35,581 nt of DNA from Nostoc sp. S4 (GCA_029379225.1 JAQYWR010000064.1:1-35581); one strand, 5' to 3'. Counted from the stretch's first letter, positions 8,559 through 17,672 are shown. Numbers and translations are program-made. Notes: a model not told the origin generated them from the sequence alone.

Positions 8559-8768
8559 TTACCAATCGCTGTAAGTGGTGTGCGTATTCGCCACGTTTGA
8601 TTGCTGCACCTTGGCGGCGAAGTGTTCTGAGGTTGGCTCCTGCTTAAGTACTTGCCCCAGCTGTGCTTCTATTGCTGCTGTAACCTCAGCGCAAGAAGCA
8701 CCCACAATGCCAGTGACTTTTTCTTGTACCCGACCATCTGGATAGATTATGAACTCTAATGTCTCCAT
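8559..8768 (-). CDS. DUF2997 family small protein
   Basis: About 69 residues from the ATG at 8768 (METLEFIIYPDGRVQE). A TTG four codons upstream is possible, but the ATG gives the family-like start. The body has the pattern FIIYPDGRVQEKVTGIVGASC followed by a helix ending AAIEAQLGQV, typical of DUF2997; the tail is variable. It is the first gene of the DUF2997-ycf35-ferredoxin operon. Its function is unknown. The conserved cysteine (residue 26) in GASC could matter given the iron-sulphur protein downstream, but that is speculation. Confidence 0.82.
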   Translation of the reverse strand: METLEFIIYPDGRVQEKVTGIVGASCAEVTAAIEAQLGQVLKQEPTSEHFAAKVQQSNVANTHTTYSDW

Positions 8769-9561
8769 GCTATTGGCCAACCACGATAAGTACGTTTGAA
8801 TTCTACTGCCTTAGCAGAAAGCTAAAAATATAGCTGTCGGAACATTTTTACTTAGATACAAACTTCCCATTTGTTAAATAATGTTTCATCTCTCAAAATA
8901 TATATCTTAAAAAATTTACAAAAATTATCAATTTTATTAGCAAACACATCAGTCTTTAGTTAGTCTCTCTTAACCTCACCGATTAGTCAAGGTAACAACT
9001 GAGTTTACTGGACAAGCGGCAAAAGTCCTAAGAATAAGCATTAGAGGTAGTATAGCTAGCAAGAGAAGTTACAAAACTATAAATTTTATTATAAAGTTTT
9101 ATCATTATCATTAACTTTTCTGATAGTTGAGGAAAAATTCAGCCTAGTGTAACCCAACAGCAAAATGGTAAGGTGTGCGATCGCTTCATAATATCCGTTT
9201 ATATGCGATCGCTATCATTGGGAGATTCACCAAGAGTTTGCTGTGCCGCTTCTGGACTAACAGAAATAAAAATCCTTATTTATGTATATTTGAGCGAAAG
9301 TTTTTCAATCTCATTCTATAGTCGCTTTACTTTAGAGCGCGTGTAAGCGTGATAATATAATTTTCTGAAGACTGATTTTAAAAATGCGATCGCTCTTTAC
9401 TTACAAGTATCATTACAAGAAAATCGAGGAAAACTCAATCAATACCTCAGCACCTTCCTTAAAATCTGCTGCATTTTTTTGTAATTTTAGTGCTGCGATC
9501 GCTCTGAGTACTATCGCTCAAGCTGTCATCATTTCCAGGACTGAATCAGGGGATACTAGCT
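8769..9561. other. Long HIP1-containing spacer without a supported gene
   Basis: About 790 bases with at least four GCGATCGC sites (near 9179, 9206, 9386 and 9496) and otherwise AT-rich sequence. Short open frames exist on both strands, but none has a convincing start, family resemblance or length. The promoter of the DUF2997 operon should lie just above 8768. Confidence 0.4.
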
Positions 9562-9780
9562 CTATTCCGTCGGCTCTGTTATGTTGTTAGCTGGCTGGGT
9601 AGTATGTGATGCTTCCAATTTCTGTCGAATTGCTTCTTGAATCTTTTCGTCAAAATCGGGGTTGCATGGCCTTGCTATAAATGATTTTGGACGCTGATTG
9701 AACCTATCTAAGTATGCCTGAAAAGCAGTCCGATCTTGGCGGTTTGCTAAAAAGTATCGTTTCAACTCCGCATCACTCAT
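9562..9780 (-). CDS. Small cyanobacterial protein, possibly DUF6887 family
   Basis: 72-residue protein beginning MSDAELKRYFLANRQDRTAF. The central FDEKIQEAIRQKLEA and the pattern 'one short helix, a QAYLDRFNQRPK segment, a second helix' resemble small proteins I associate with the DUF6887 family, common in filamentous cyanobacteria. No membrane helix, signal peptide or catalytic motif is seen. The ATG at 9778-9780 is the only reasonable start. It lies 85 bases downstream of another minus-strand gene of unknown function and may share its transcript. The family name is a moderate-confidence recollection; a function should not be assumed. Confidence 0.65.
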   Translation of the reverse strand: MSDAELKRYFLANRQDRTAFQAYLDRFNQRPKSFIARPCNPDFDEKIQEAIRQKLEASHTTQPANNITEPTE

Positions 9781-9865
9781 GGTATTAAAATTAACAAGTT
9801 AATTTTGGGTATCAGAACCTTCTTCGATAATCCAACCACTCCAAATAGTTCTACTTCTAGCTGTT

Positions 9866-10342
9866 TCATCGCTTCGGTGAAGGTAAGGAACCCATGAAAT
9901 CTCCGCCATTCCAATTAGACCCACCAAGCCAGTTATCATCCTCAGCATCGCACAATAACATATATGCAACTAACAAGGTATTGATAAATCGCTCTACAGA
10001 GATTTCCCAATGTCTAGCCATTTTGTCTAATTGCACTTTTGTTGCTGAATTCGATGATGTAAAAATTTGCAACACATCATCATGACTACAAGACCATCCA
10101 GCAATAAATTTATCAAAATAAGGCTTATATTTTTTTGTTGGATGAGGTTTTTTAAAGTTAGTGAAGCGAACTTCTTGAAAGAAGTCTAGTTTTAAACCAG
10201 CAACAAATCCATCAGAATCTTTACCATAAATATAGTAATAAAGTGAAGTACCTTGGCCATTAAAACTGCGATTAGCACGAATAATTCTGGGAGGAACGAA
10301 ATCATCTCCCTCAAAATCTGTGAGAACATCATTTATTGCCAT
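9866..10342 (-). CDS. Hypothetical protein, family not recognised
   Basis: About 158 residues from the ATG at 10342 (MAINDVLTDFEGDDF); a GTG five codons further up is an alternative. I do not recognise the family. The N-terminal half has aromatic-rich beta-like segments (TSLYYYIYGKDSDGFVAGL, then FFQEVRFTNFKKP). The C-terminal half looks helical (VERFINTLLVAYMLLCDAE) and ends in a Gly/Trp/Asn-rich tail (NWLGGSNWNGGDFMG). There is no signal peptide. Composition is ordinary for the window, so it is probably a real soluble protein. It is followed 85 bases later by the 72-residue gene, and the two could be a small functional pair. Confidence 0.6.
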   Translation of the reverse strand: MAINDVLTDFEGDDFVPPRIIRANRSFNGQGTSLYYYIYGKDSDGFVAGLKLDFFQEVRFTNFKKPHPTKKYKPYFDKFIAGWSCSHDDVLQIFTSSNSATKVQLDKMARHWEISVERFINTLLVAYMLLCDAEDDNWLGGSNWNGGDFMGSLPSPKR

Positions 10343-10600
10343 ACAGACCGTGTTCACTACTCAAGTATTATTCTTAAAGTTCCCAAATCAGAACAAAGCG
10401 TTGCAAGTGTTGACTTTTAATTAATTTTTGATACTCTCCAAGTAGGTTAGATAAAAAACATCAGTCTGCCAAAGAACCCAGCATAATGATTCATAATTAA
10501 CCTCTATAGCTTTGAGCTATCAGCCATCAGCCGTCAGTTATAATCCGAAAGCTGAGATGCCGAATGCTAAAGGCTGTTAACTCAACTCAACAAATTGACT

Positions 10601-11605
10601 ATGAATACACAACAAGCGAACAAAACAATCCGCGTCGGAGTACTGGGGTTTGGTGGACTAGGACAAGCCGCAGCCAAGCTACTTGCTGGCAAACGGGAAA
10701 TGATTTTAGTCGCAGTAGCAGATCAAAAAGGCTACGCTTACGCTCGTGAAGGTTTAAATACTCAAGAATGCATCGCTACGTATCAATCTCAAGGTTCAGT
10801 AGGTTATTTAGAGCCAGTTGGGACATTAAGCAATAACAGTATTCAAGATTTAATCGCTACCAGTCAGCCTGTAGATGGGTATTTTCTAGCTTTACCCAAC
10901 TTACCAAATGATTTTATTCCCTCTGTTGCCAAACAGTTTATCGAATCCGGTTGGCGGGGTGTGCTAGTGGATGCAATTAAGCGCACCAGTGCTGTAGAAC
11001 AATTATTGGCGATGAAAGAGGAATTGCAAGCAGCCGGAATTACCTACATGACAGGATGTGGTGCCACACCTGGACTCTTAACCGCCGCCGCCGCTTTAGC
11101 CGCCCAAAGCTATGCCGAAATCCACAACGTAGAAATTACTTTTGGTGTAGGAATTGCCAACTGGGAAGCTTACCGCGCCACTGTTCGGGAAGATATTGGG
11201 CATATGCCTGGTTACACAGTGGAAACTGCTAGGGCGATGACTGATGCAGAAGTAGAAGCACTATTAGATAAAACTAATGGCGTCCTGACCTTAGAGAATA
11301 TGGAACACGCCGATGATGTCATGTTAGAAGTAGCGGGAATAGTGGAGCGCGATCGCGTTACTGTTGGTGGTGTAGTCGATACTCGCAATCCTAAAAAACC
11401 CCTTAGTACCAACGTTAAGGTAACAGGACGCACCTTTGAAGGTAAAATTTCTACCCATACCTTTACTTTGGGAGATGAAACCAGTATGGCAGCGAATGTC
11501 TGCGGCCCTGCTTTCGGCTATCTCAAAGCTGGTAGGCAATTGCATCAACGCGGCATCTATGGAATATTTACGGCTGCGGAAATTATGCCGCAATTTGTGA
11601 GGTAA
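10601..11605 (+). CDS. Saccharopine dehydrogenase-like oxidoreductase
   Basis: Protein of 334 residues with an N-terminal Rossmann fold; the nucleotide-binding loop is GFGGLG at about 16-21, after the strand IRVGVL. Further segments are VLVDAIKRTSAVEQLL, the Gly/Ala-rich MTGCGATPGLLTAAAALAA and a C-terminal beta domain ending in GIFTAAEIMPQFV. It matches proteins called saccharopine dehydrogenase-like oxidoreductase in cyanobacteria. The substrate is unknown, and cyanobacteria do not make lysine through saccharopine, so a true saccharopine reaction is unlikely. I chose ATG 10601 over TTG 10595. The gene ends close to two hairpins at 11610-11635 and 11643-11685, the second a strong terminator. 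Confidence 0.8.
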   Translation: MNTQQANKTIRVGVLGFGGLGQAAAKLLAGKREMILVAVADQKGYAYAREGLNTQECIATYQSQGSVGYLEPVGTLSNNSIQDLIATSQPVDGYFLALPNLPNDFIPSVAKQFIESGWRGVLVDAIKRTSAVEQLLAMKEELQAAGITYMTGCGATPGLLTAAAALAAQSYAEIHNVEITFGVGIANWEAYRATVREDIGHMPGYTVETARAMTDAEVEALLDKTNGVLTLENMEHADDVMLEVAGIVERDRVTVGGVVDTRNPKKPLSTNVKVTGRTFEGKISTHTFTLGDETSMAANVCGPAFGYLKAGRQLHQRGIYGIFTAAEIMPQFVR

Positions 11606-11642
11606 TAAGTAGAGACGCAAGTAATCGTGTCTCTATAAAAGT

Positions 11643-11685
11643 AAAAAGGCAAAATCAAGAATTTAACTCTCTCTTTTGCCTTTTT
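11643..11685. terminator. Bidirectional terminator between convergent genes
   Basis: A perfect 12-bp inverted repeat, AAAAAGGCAAAA (11643-11654) and TTTTGCCTTTTT (11674-11685), with a 19-nt loop lies between two convergent genes and can serve both. A weaker hairpin, TAGAGAC/GTCTCTA (11610-11616 and 11629-11635), precedes it. Confidence 0.85.
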
Positions 11686-11705
11686 AATTTTACCTTTTGC
11701 TTTAA

Positions 11706-12263
11706 TTAAGCAGGGGGAATTTCTGGAGAAAAAGCGTCTGTATAATTCTCTTCGATTAAAAAATTTGATTCTATAATAAATGGAAGTTCTGCTCCAACAA
11801 GACCCCGTTGGATACGTTCTGATGTTTGATGAAAAATTACAAATAAAGGATATATACTATTAGCTCCTTCACTTAAAATATGGCTGTGACGGAGAGGCAT
11901 CAACCATTCATAATCATTGTCTAAAAAAACTTGAGATTGTCGCCAACGTCCTAACAAATCAGAAAAATCTTCATGGGGACGATGAATAAAAATTAAAATC
12001 TCTACTCCAGTTTTGATTTTCCACTCTGGATCGCACATCAAAAGTGCTACATCACAGGGTAAACAAATTGTTTGTAGTTCTTTTGTAGCAATTTGGCGAA
12101 GACGAATAATTGGTAAAGGAATAGCAATTACACTCTCATCTGGACGGCGCAAACTAGGAATCATCTCCAAGTATGGACGATGTTGTTTTAGTAAGGCGAT
12201 CGCAGCCAGATGATTACTGTACTCTGCCAAGCTCGCTTCGTAGTGAGATTTTTGGACAGTCAT
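11706..12263 (-). CDS. Hypothetical protein, family not recognised
   Basis: 185-residue protein, family unknown to me. It is soluble-looking, with no signal peptide or membrane helix. Features: a helical start (SLAEYSNHLAAIALLKQHRP), a beta-rich middle (SVIAIPLPIIRLRQIA, then VALLMCDPEWKIKTGVEILI), the segment FIHRPHEDFSDLLGRWRQSQ, and a C-terminus rich in acidic residues and prolines. The ATG start is clear. It is the next minus-strand gene after pilC, with about 120 bases between them and no obvious terminator, so read-through from the pilus operon is possible. No function should be assigned. Confidence 0.7.
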   Translation of the reverse strand: MTVQKSHYEASLAEYSNHLAAIALLKQHRPYLEMIPSLRRPDESVIAIPLPIIRLRQIATKELQTICLPCDVALLMCDPEWKIKTGVEILIFIHRPHEDFSDLLGRWRQSQVFLDNDYEWLMPLRHSHILSEGANSIYPLFVIFHQTSERIQRGLVGAELPFIIESNFLIEENYTDAFSPEIPPA

Positions 12264-12384
12264 AGTTTATTAAATAGTGAGTAGTTAGCAGTTAAGAAGA
12301 AAGTTTAGACGTTATAAATTAAAAATGAACAATAAAAAGTTTCAAATTTTAACTCATAACTATTAACTCCTAACTCTTAATCCT

Positions 12385-13608
12385 CTATCCCAATTTTTCA
12401 AATACCTTAAACATTGGTAAATACATTGCCAGTAAAATTGTACCAACCATCCCCCCTAAAACCAAAATCATAATTGGTTCCAAAACACTGGTGAGTGCTT
12501 TTACTGCTTGCTCAACCTCATCTTCATAAAAATCGGCAACTTTCATCAACATTCCATCTAATTCTCCTGTTTCTTCACCGATACTAATCATTTGAATTGC
12601 CATAGCTGGAAAAACGTTATCTTTTTGTAAAGCAATGCTAATCATGCCTCCTTGTTGAATTTCTATGCGGGCTGCATCTATAGCATTGGCAATTATTTGG
12701 TTTCCTGATGTATCTCGGACAATTTCCAAGCAAGTTAAAATTGGTACGCCTGAACGAGTCAAAGACCCAAAAGTCCTGCTAAAGCGGGCAACCGAAGATT
12801 TTTGAATTAAATCACCAAATAACGGCATCTTCAAGGAAAGGCGATCTATTGTTTGACGGCCAACAGGAGTTTTAGAGTACTTTGAATAGGCAATTTTCAA
12901 TCCTATAAGAGCACCGATAAGTATGAAAACCTTTGGACTTCTCAAAAATAAACTAGCATCCATCAAGAATTGCGTTAGAGGTGGTAATTCAGTTCCAATT
13001 TGGACAAAAATCGTGGCAAAAATGGGAATAAGAAAAATAGTCATACCGAGAAAGATAGCAACTGCTATAAAACCCACGACTGTTGGATAAGATAATGCCG
13101 ATTTAATTTGGTTTTGTAAGCGGGCAACATCTTCTAACAACTTGGCTAAGCGATTCAATACTTCGTCCAAAACACCACCAACTTCACCAGCTTGAATCAT
13201 ACTCACATATAATCCATCAAAGCATTCAGGATGCTTCCGCATTGACTCCGAAAGATTCGTTCCGCTTTGAACATCGTTACTAATGTCCATAAGAGCTTGT
13301 TTGAGTTTAGGATTACTACACTGTTCAGAAAGTACTCCTAGACTTCTAACAATCGCAACTCCGGCATTCATCAAAACGGCAAATTGACGAGAAAAAACGG
13401 CTTTGTCTTTAACAGACACTTTCACTAAGGAAGTCTGAAATTTTTTTAAGTCAAAATTTGCCTGAAATCCTTGAAACTGTTTGAGTTCTTGGACTACAAA
13501 GCCTTGGTCTCTAAGATTAGTACGAGCTTGGCTCAAGGATTGAGCAATAATTTTTTCTGTTCGAGATTTTCCTTGTGAGTCACGAACACGGGCAACATAA
13601 GTTGGCAT
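12385..13608 (-). CDS. pilC: Type IV pilus inner membrane platform protein PilC
   Basis: 407-residue GspF/PilC protein, the inner membrane platform on which the PilB and PilT motors act. Two GspF cytoplasmic domains are seen (about 71-194 and 270-395), each with the four-helix pattern and the E-x-x-G-x-L-D/E signature (GEVGGVLDEV at 141-150, GEETGELDGML in the second). Hydrophobic segments are at about 174-200, 227-240 and 377-400. The N-terminus, PTYVARVRDSQGK, is typical. The start ATG is unambiguous. It is the last gene of pilB-pilT-pilC; 223 bases separate it from pilT, so an internal promoter is possible. Confidence 0.96.
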   Translation of the reverse strand: MPTYVARVRDSQGKSRTEKIIAQSLSQARTNLRDQGFVVQELKQFQGFQANFDLKKFQTSLVKVSVKDKAVFSRQFAVLMNAGVAIVRSLGVLSEQCSNPKLKQALMDISNDVQSGTNLSESMRKHPECFDGLYVSMIQAGEVGGVLDEVLNRLAKLLEDVARLQNQIKSALSYPTVVGFIAVAIFLGMTIFLIPIFATIFVQIGTELPPLTQFLMDASLFLRSPKVFILIGALIGLKIAYSKYSKTPVGRQTIDRLSLKMPLFGDLIQKSSVARFSRTFGSLTRSGVPILTCLEIVRDTSGNQIIANAIDAARIEIQQGGMISIALQKDNVFPAMAIQMISIGEETGELDGMLMKVADFYEDEVEQAVKALTSVLEPIMILVLGGMVGTILLAMYLPMFKVFEKLG

Positions 13609-13831
13609 AAATCAATTCAAAATAGTTGTTAGTCATTGGGTATTTGGAAGAAGCACAGGGACACAAGGGAAAGACTTGCTAAGCTGTCCTTGCATTTAAG
13701 GCAGCACATTTTTTGCTGTTGACTGTTAACTGTCAGCACTCAAAGAACTTAGGAAGTGATTGTGTAATTTCAAGGCGTAATAGTTTATAACTTCCCCTCT
13801 GCTCCTCATCTTCCCCATCTCTCCCATGCGT

Positions 13832-14965
13832 CTAATGCGCTTTAGCAGCCCCATTGGCTCCAGGTTTTGCACCTGCTGCCTGCGGTGGTGTAGAACCACC
13901 AATGAGACGTTGGATTTCATCTGGCTTGGAAGTCTTAGACATTGCTGCTTCAAAGGAGATCGTTCCTGCTTTGTAAAAATCCGCTAAAACCTTCTCCAGA
14001 GTTTGCATTCCCAATTTACCGCCAGTTTGAATAGCTGAGTAAATTTGCGATGTTTTACCTTCTCGAATTAAGTTAGAAATAGCGGGAGTAACAATCAAAA
14101 TTTCTTGAGCCATCACCCGACCGTATTCACCTGGTTTGGGGTTTTTCTTAGGTACTAATGTTTGGCTAAATACTGCTACCAAAGAGTTTGATAATTGCAC
14201 CCGCACTTGGGTTTGTCTTTCATGGGGAAAAACGTCGATAATCCGGTCAACAGTTTGTGCAGCTGAACTAGTGTGTAGCGTACCAAATACCAAGTGTCCT
14301 GTTTCCGCAGCAGAAATCGCCAAAGAAATCGTTTCTAAATCGCGCATTTCTCCTACAAGAATAATATCTGGATCTTCCCGCAAAGCTGCTTTCAAAGCAT
14401 TAGCAAAACTCTTGGTATCTTCGCCCAATTGCCGTTGGTGAACCAAGCTTTTAATTGGTTCGTAAACAAATTCAATTGGGTCTTCCACAGTCAAAATATG
14501 CTCTGCTTTAGTGCGGTTAATTAAGTCAATCATTGCTGCTAAGGTTGTTGTTTTCCCGGAACCTGTGGGGCCTGTCACCAGAATTAGTCCTCTGGGCTTA
14601 TCGCACATTTCCCGTACTACATCTGGTAGACCTAATTTTTCAAAGTTGGGAATTTTAGAACTTAATGCCCGTAAGCAAGCAGCATAAGCACCACGCTCCT
14701 TATAGACATTCACCCGAAAGCGAGCTAAACCTTTAACACCATAAGAACAATCCAACTCCCACGTCTGCTCTAAAGTTTTACGCTGGGTGTTGTTGAGCAT
14801 ACTAAAAATCAGCCTTTGACACTGATCTGCCGTCAAGACATGCTCACCTATAGGAGTGAGTTTGCCACTGATACGGAAATAGGGAGGTAAACCTGCGGAT
14901 AAATGCAAGTCTGAGCCTCCCATTTCAATCATTTGCTCCATCAAGTCTTCAATCATCATTTCCAT
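13832..14965 (-). CDS. pilT: Type IV pilus retraction ATPase PilT
   Basis: 377-residue hexameric retraction ATPase. The N-terminal PAS-like domain starts MIEDLMEQMIEMGGSDLHLS. Then come Walker A GPTGSGKT (132-139), the Asp box EDPIEFV (161-167), Walker B IILVGEMRD (201-209) and the His box TGHLVFGTLHT (222-232). The C-terminal AISNLIREGK is the PilT hallmark motif needed for retraction and separates it from PilB. The tail after about 345 is low complexity (Pro, Gly, Ala). The protein depolymerises pili for twitching or gliding and affects DNA uptake. It lies between pilB (129 bases upstream, with short tandem repeats) and pilC. Confidence 0.97.
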   Translation of the reverse strand: MEMMIEDLMEQMIEMGGSDLHLSAGLPPYFRISGKLTPIGEHVLTADQCQRLIFSMLNNTQRKTLEQTWELDCSYGVKGLARFRVNVYKERGAYAACLRALSSKIPNFEKLGLPDVVREMCDKPRGLILVTGPTGSGKTTTLAAMIDLINRTKAEHILTVEDPIEFVYEPIKSLVHQRQLGEDTKSFANALKAALREDPDIILVGEMRDLETISLAISAAETGHLVFGTLHTSSAAQTVDRIIDVFPHERQTQVRVQLSNSLVAVFSQTLVPKKNPKPGEYGRVMAQEILIVTPAISNLIREGKTSQIYSAIQTGGKLGMQTLEKVLADFYKAGTISFEAAMSKTSKPDEIQRLIGGSTPPQAAGAKPGANGAAKAH

Positions 14966-14992
14966 AGTTCTGTTTCCTTATAATGTTTGTTA

Positions 14993-15092
14993 TTTGTCCT
15001 TTGTCAGTTGTCCTTTGTCATTTGTCAGTTGTTTTAAGTTATGTAGGCATTAACCAATGACTAACGACCAATGACCAATGACCAATGACTAA
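14993..15092. repeat. Heptameric short tandem repeats between pilB and pilT
   Basis: Degenerate heptamers fill the spacer: TTTGTCA/TTTGTCC units at 14993-15032 and CCAATGA/CTAATGA units at 15053-15092. They are like the short tandemly repeated repetitive sequences described in heterocystous cyanobacteria. They lie inside what should be one transcript and might affect mRNA processing. Confidence 0.75.
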
Positions 15093-15094
15093 TC

Positions 15095-17101
15095 TTAAAA
15101 ACGAGGTGTTAGACAGTAGGGACAATCTAGCCATTCTGGTTTCAATGTGGCATCACAAGTCCGGCAAGTAAGACCAGTTTTGCGTTTGGCTTTTAACTCT
15201 GCTTCCAAACCCGTATCAGTAAAGGTCACCCGTTCTACTTCTTCGAGGGTGGTGGCACCTTGACGCACTAGGTCTAGACTATAAGCCAACAAGGTTTTCA
15301 TACCCTCTTCCACAGCGACTTCTTTGATGCGTTCCGTAGGTGCTTCTTCGTTAATCAGGGTTTGTAGGTTTTCAGTGACTCGCATGACTTCATAAACACC
15401 ACAACGCCCTTTGTAGCCGACGCCATTACATGTTGAGCAAAGATGATTTTTGCTTTTGGCTTCAGCGATCGCTTCTAATGTCAAAGTGTTAGCTTTGTAG
15501 AAGGTGACTCCCACATCAGAAGAAGCTGATAGACCATAACGTGCCAGTTCTTCAGTTGTCGGAGTATAGGCAATGCGACATTCAGAACATACCCGCCGCA
15601 CCAGACGTTGAGCCAAAACGCCAATCAAAGAACTAGAAACCATGAAAGGCTCAATTCCCATTTCTCCCAAACGAGCGATCGCTCCTGGGGCATCATTGGT
15701 ATGTAAGGTAGTTAATACTAAGTGACCAGTCAAGGCAGCCTCAATCGCTGTTTTTGCCGTTTCTTTGTCCCGTGTTTCACCCACTAGTAGCACATCTGGA
15801 TCTTGTCGCAAGAAAGCCCGCAAAGCTGTAGCAAAATCCAACCCTTTTTCTCGAATCACTTGAACTTGAGTAATTCCTGGAAGACTATATTCAATTGGGT
15901 CTTCTACAGTACTGATATTAATTCCGGGATCGTTCTTTTCTGCTAGTGCTGAATACAGCGAGGTTGTTTTACCCGAACCAGTTGGCCCTGTTACCAAAAT
16001 CAGACCAAAGGGACGACTAACCATATCTTGGACAATGTGCAAAGTTTCCGGATCGGTAATTAACTTATTTAATCCGAGTTGGGTGGAAGAATTGTCTAAA
16101 ATCCGCAGTACCACCTTTTCCCCATAGCGACTGGGTAAAGTATTTACACGGAAGTCTACTTTACGTCCCTCAAACATGCGGCGGATGCGTCCATCTTGGG
16201 GTAGACGCCTCTCGGCAATATCCAAATTGGAGATGATTTTAAACCGAGCTGTCACCGCTGGGATAATTTTTTTCGGCATCAGGGGGAAAGCTTCACGCAG
16301 CACTCCATCTTTACGGAAGCGAATGCGTAAGTTTTCTTCTTGTGGTTCAACATGAATATCAGAAACCTTCTCATGTAAGGCTTTAGCCAAAACTCTATTG
16401 ACTAAGTTGATCACCGGGGCATCCTCTGCACCTTTCATTGCTGCCCCTAAATCAGCCTCCATTTCATCAGGAGCATCCTCAAGGTCGAGATTTCCGAGAT
16501 TTTCTAAATCCTGATTAATATCTGTAAATTTTTCTTGTTCTAGGTGCTTTTGCCGCACAGCCAGATCGTCCAAATATTGATTGATTAGCTGTTGGTAGTC
16601 TTCCTGTGTAATCACCATGCGCTGCAATGCTAAACCTTGGGGGCGCAAGATCCGGTTGAGGTCATCGCAAGCCTCCAGATTATCTGGAGCAACCATTGCC
16701 ACTAAAACTGAAGGTGGGGTTTGGTCTTCGTGTTTCGACAGTGGCACCAAACGGTGGCGACGGCAAATATCAACTGGAATCAGGGTATCAATCAGGTTCC
16801 CCACCATTGTGTTGCCAAAGGAGTTGACTTCTGGATCGAGAAATTCAACACCGTAGAGTATTTTTAATTCAAATAGCTGCTGTTTTTTATATTGCCTGAG
16901 CAACTCAGGTGATAGCTGTTGTCCGGTAATTGACTCTAGTACTTCCGTTAAGGGTCTACCAGACTTGCGGCTTTCAATTAATGCCTGCCTCATCTGTTCG
17001 CTATTAACATAGCCAGATTGCACTAGCTTGTTGCCAAAAGGCGAAAACTCTGTTCTAGTAGTTAGAGCGGTACTACGCCGTTGCGGTGACGAGTAAGTCA
17101 T
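15095..17101 (-). CDS. pilB: Type IV pilus assembly ATPase PilB
   Basis: Extension motor of the type IV pilus, 668 residues from ATG 17101 (MTYSSPQRRSTALTT); a TTG at 17176 would add 25 residues, but the ATG fits family members I recall. It has an MshE-N/GspII-E N-terminal domain (about 30-175), an acidic linker, then the ATPase: Walker A GPTGSGKT (372-379), Asp box EDPIEY (400-405), Walker B LLVGE (438-442) and His box TGHLVLTTLHT (458-468). A tetracysteine zinc site follows (C505-x2-C508 and C555-x2-C558). A further CRTC...CPYC pair at the extreme C-terminus looks like a second zinc ribbon. It heads pilB-pilT-pilC and is divergent from grpE. Confidence 0.96.
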   Translation of the reverse strand: MTYSSPQRRSTALTTRTEFSPFGNKLVQSGYVNSEQMRQALIESRKSGRPLTEVLESITGQQLSPELLRQYKKQQLFELKILYGVEFLDPEVNSFGNTMVGNLIDTLIPVDICRRHRLVPLSKHEDQTPPSVLVAMVAPDNLEACDDLNRILRPQGLALQRMVITQEDYQQLINQYLDDLAVRQKHLEQEKFTDINQDLENLGNLDLEDAPDEMEADLGAAMKGAEDAPVINLVNRVLAKALHEKVSDIHVEPQEENLRIRFRKDGVLREAFPLMPKKIIPAVTARFKIISNLDIAERRLPQDGRIRRMFEGRKVDFRVNTLPSRYGEKVVLRILDNSSTQLGLNKLITDPETLHIVQDMVSRPFGLILVTGPTGSGKTTSLYSALAEKNDPGINISTVEDPIEYSLPGITQVQVIREKGLDFATALRAFLRQDPDVLLVGETRDKETAKTAIEAALTGHLVLTTLHTNDAPGAIARLGEMGIEPFMVSSSLIGVLAQRLVRRVCSECRIAYTPTTEELARYGLSASSDVGVTFYKANTLTLEAIAEAKSKNHLCSTCNGVGYKGRCGVYEVMRVTENLQTLINEEAPTERIKEVAVEEGMKTLLAYSLDLVRQGATTLEEVERVTFTDTGLEAELKAKRKTGLTCRTCDATLKPEWLDCPYCLTPRF

Positions 17102-17672
17102 AAAGGGAGCAATTGATTTGGGGAAACCTCTGCTTAGAGTATTCCCAGCAGGTGACACAGAATTCTCATCGCTCAAAAAAGTCCTAAGTGTCGAGTAAAA
17201 AAGTCAACAGTCATTAGTCATTAACTTCAAATGGAATAATTTATTTCTTGGAGTTCCCTGAGTGCATAGTGCCTACACCGGAAATTAACGCTCAGACTTC
17301 TGTTTTTATCTCCTTGTCTTCTTGAATGACTCAACTACTTAACACTTTTGAAGGAATGACAATATTAGATAAATCGTTAAATTTTAAGTAATAACTGATT
17401 AAAAAACCGATCCATGAATAAGATGAGGGGCAAATCAGATTCAGACGCCACTCTTGCAAAATACTTACTCATAGAGTTACGCTACTCGTTCGGGTTACCG
17501 CACTCGGAGCATCTCAACTAGCGTGTTCACCATTTGTCACAATAAGATGACGATGACATCACTCCAGGAACTTGTGGGTAAATAAAATCAGCCTCAGTTG
17601 CAAGTCGTAAATGACGACAATAGCAACCTATGGAGATTTAATGCCATAAAAAGTATCTGGAATCAGTAGACA
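17102..17672. promoter_or_regulatory. Divergent pilB / grpE control region
   Basis: About 570 bases separate the start codons of pilB (minus) and grpE (plus), so promoters for both the pilus motor operon and the chaperone cluster should lie here. I see CATTAGT heptamers (17209-17224) and a spacer rich in 'ACTCG' words near 17470-17520, but no CIRCE heat-shock operator (TTAGCACTC-N9-GAGTGCTAA). I cannot place the transcription starts. Confidence 0.5.

Noticed and set aside
9415..9545. Minus-strand stretch reading AIVLRAIAALKLQKNAADF with a stop upstream, as a possible gene remnant
   Set aside because: Too short, interrupted by TGA, and no family could be recognised; not enough to call a pseudogene.
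9384..9590. 68-codon plus-strand frame in the HIP1-rich spacer
   Set aside because: It begins at a HIP1 site, overlaps the antisense small gene at 9562-9780, has no ribosome site and no recognisable protein pattern.
17102..17672. CIRCE heat-shock operator in the pilB/grpE control region
   Set aside because: Neither TTAGCACTC nor a near inverted pair could be found there or upstream of clpB.
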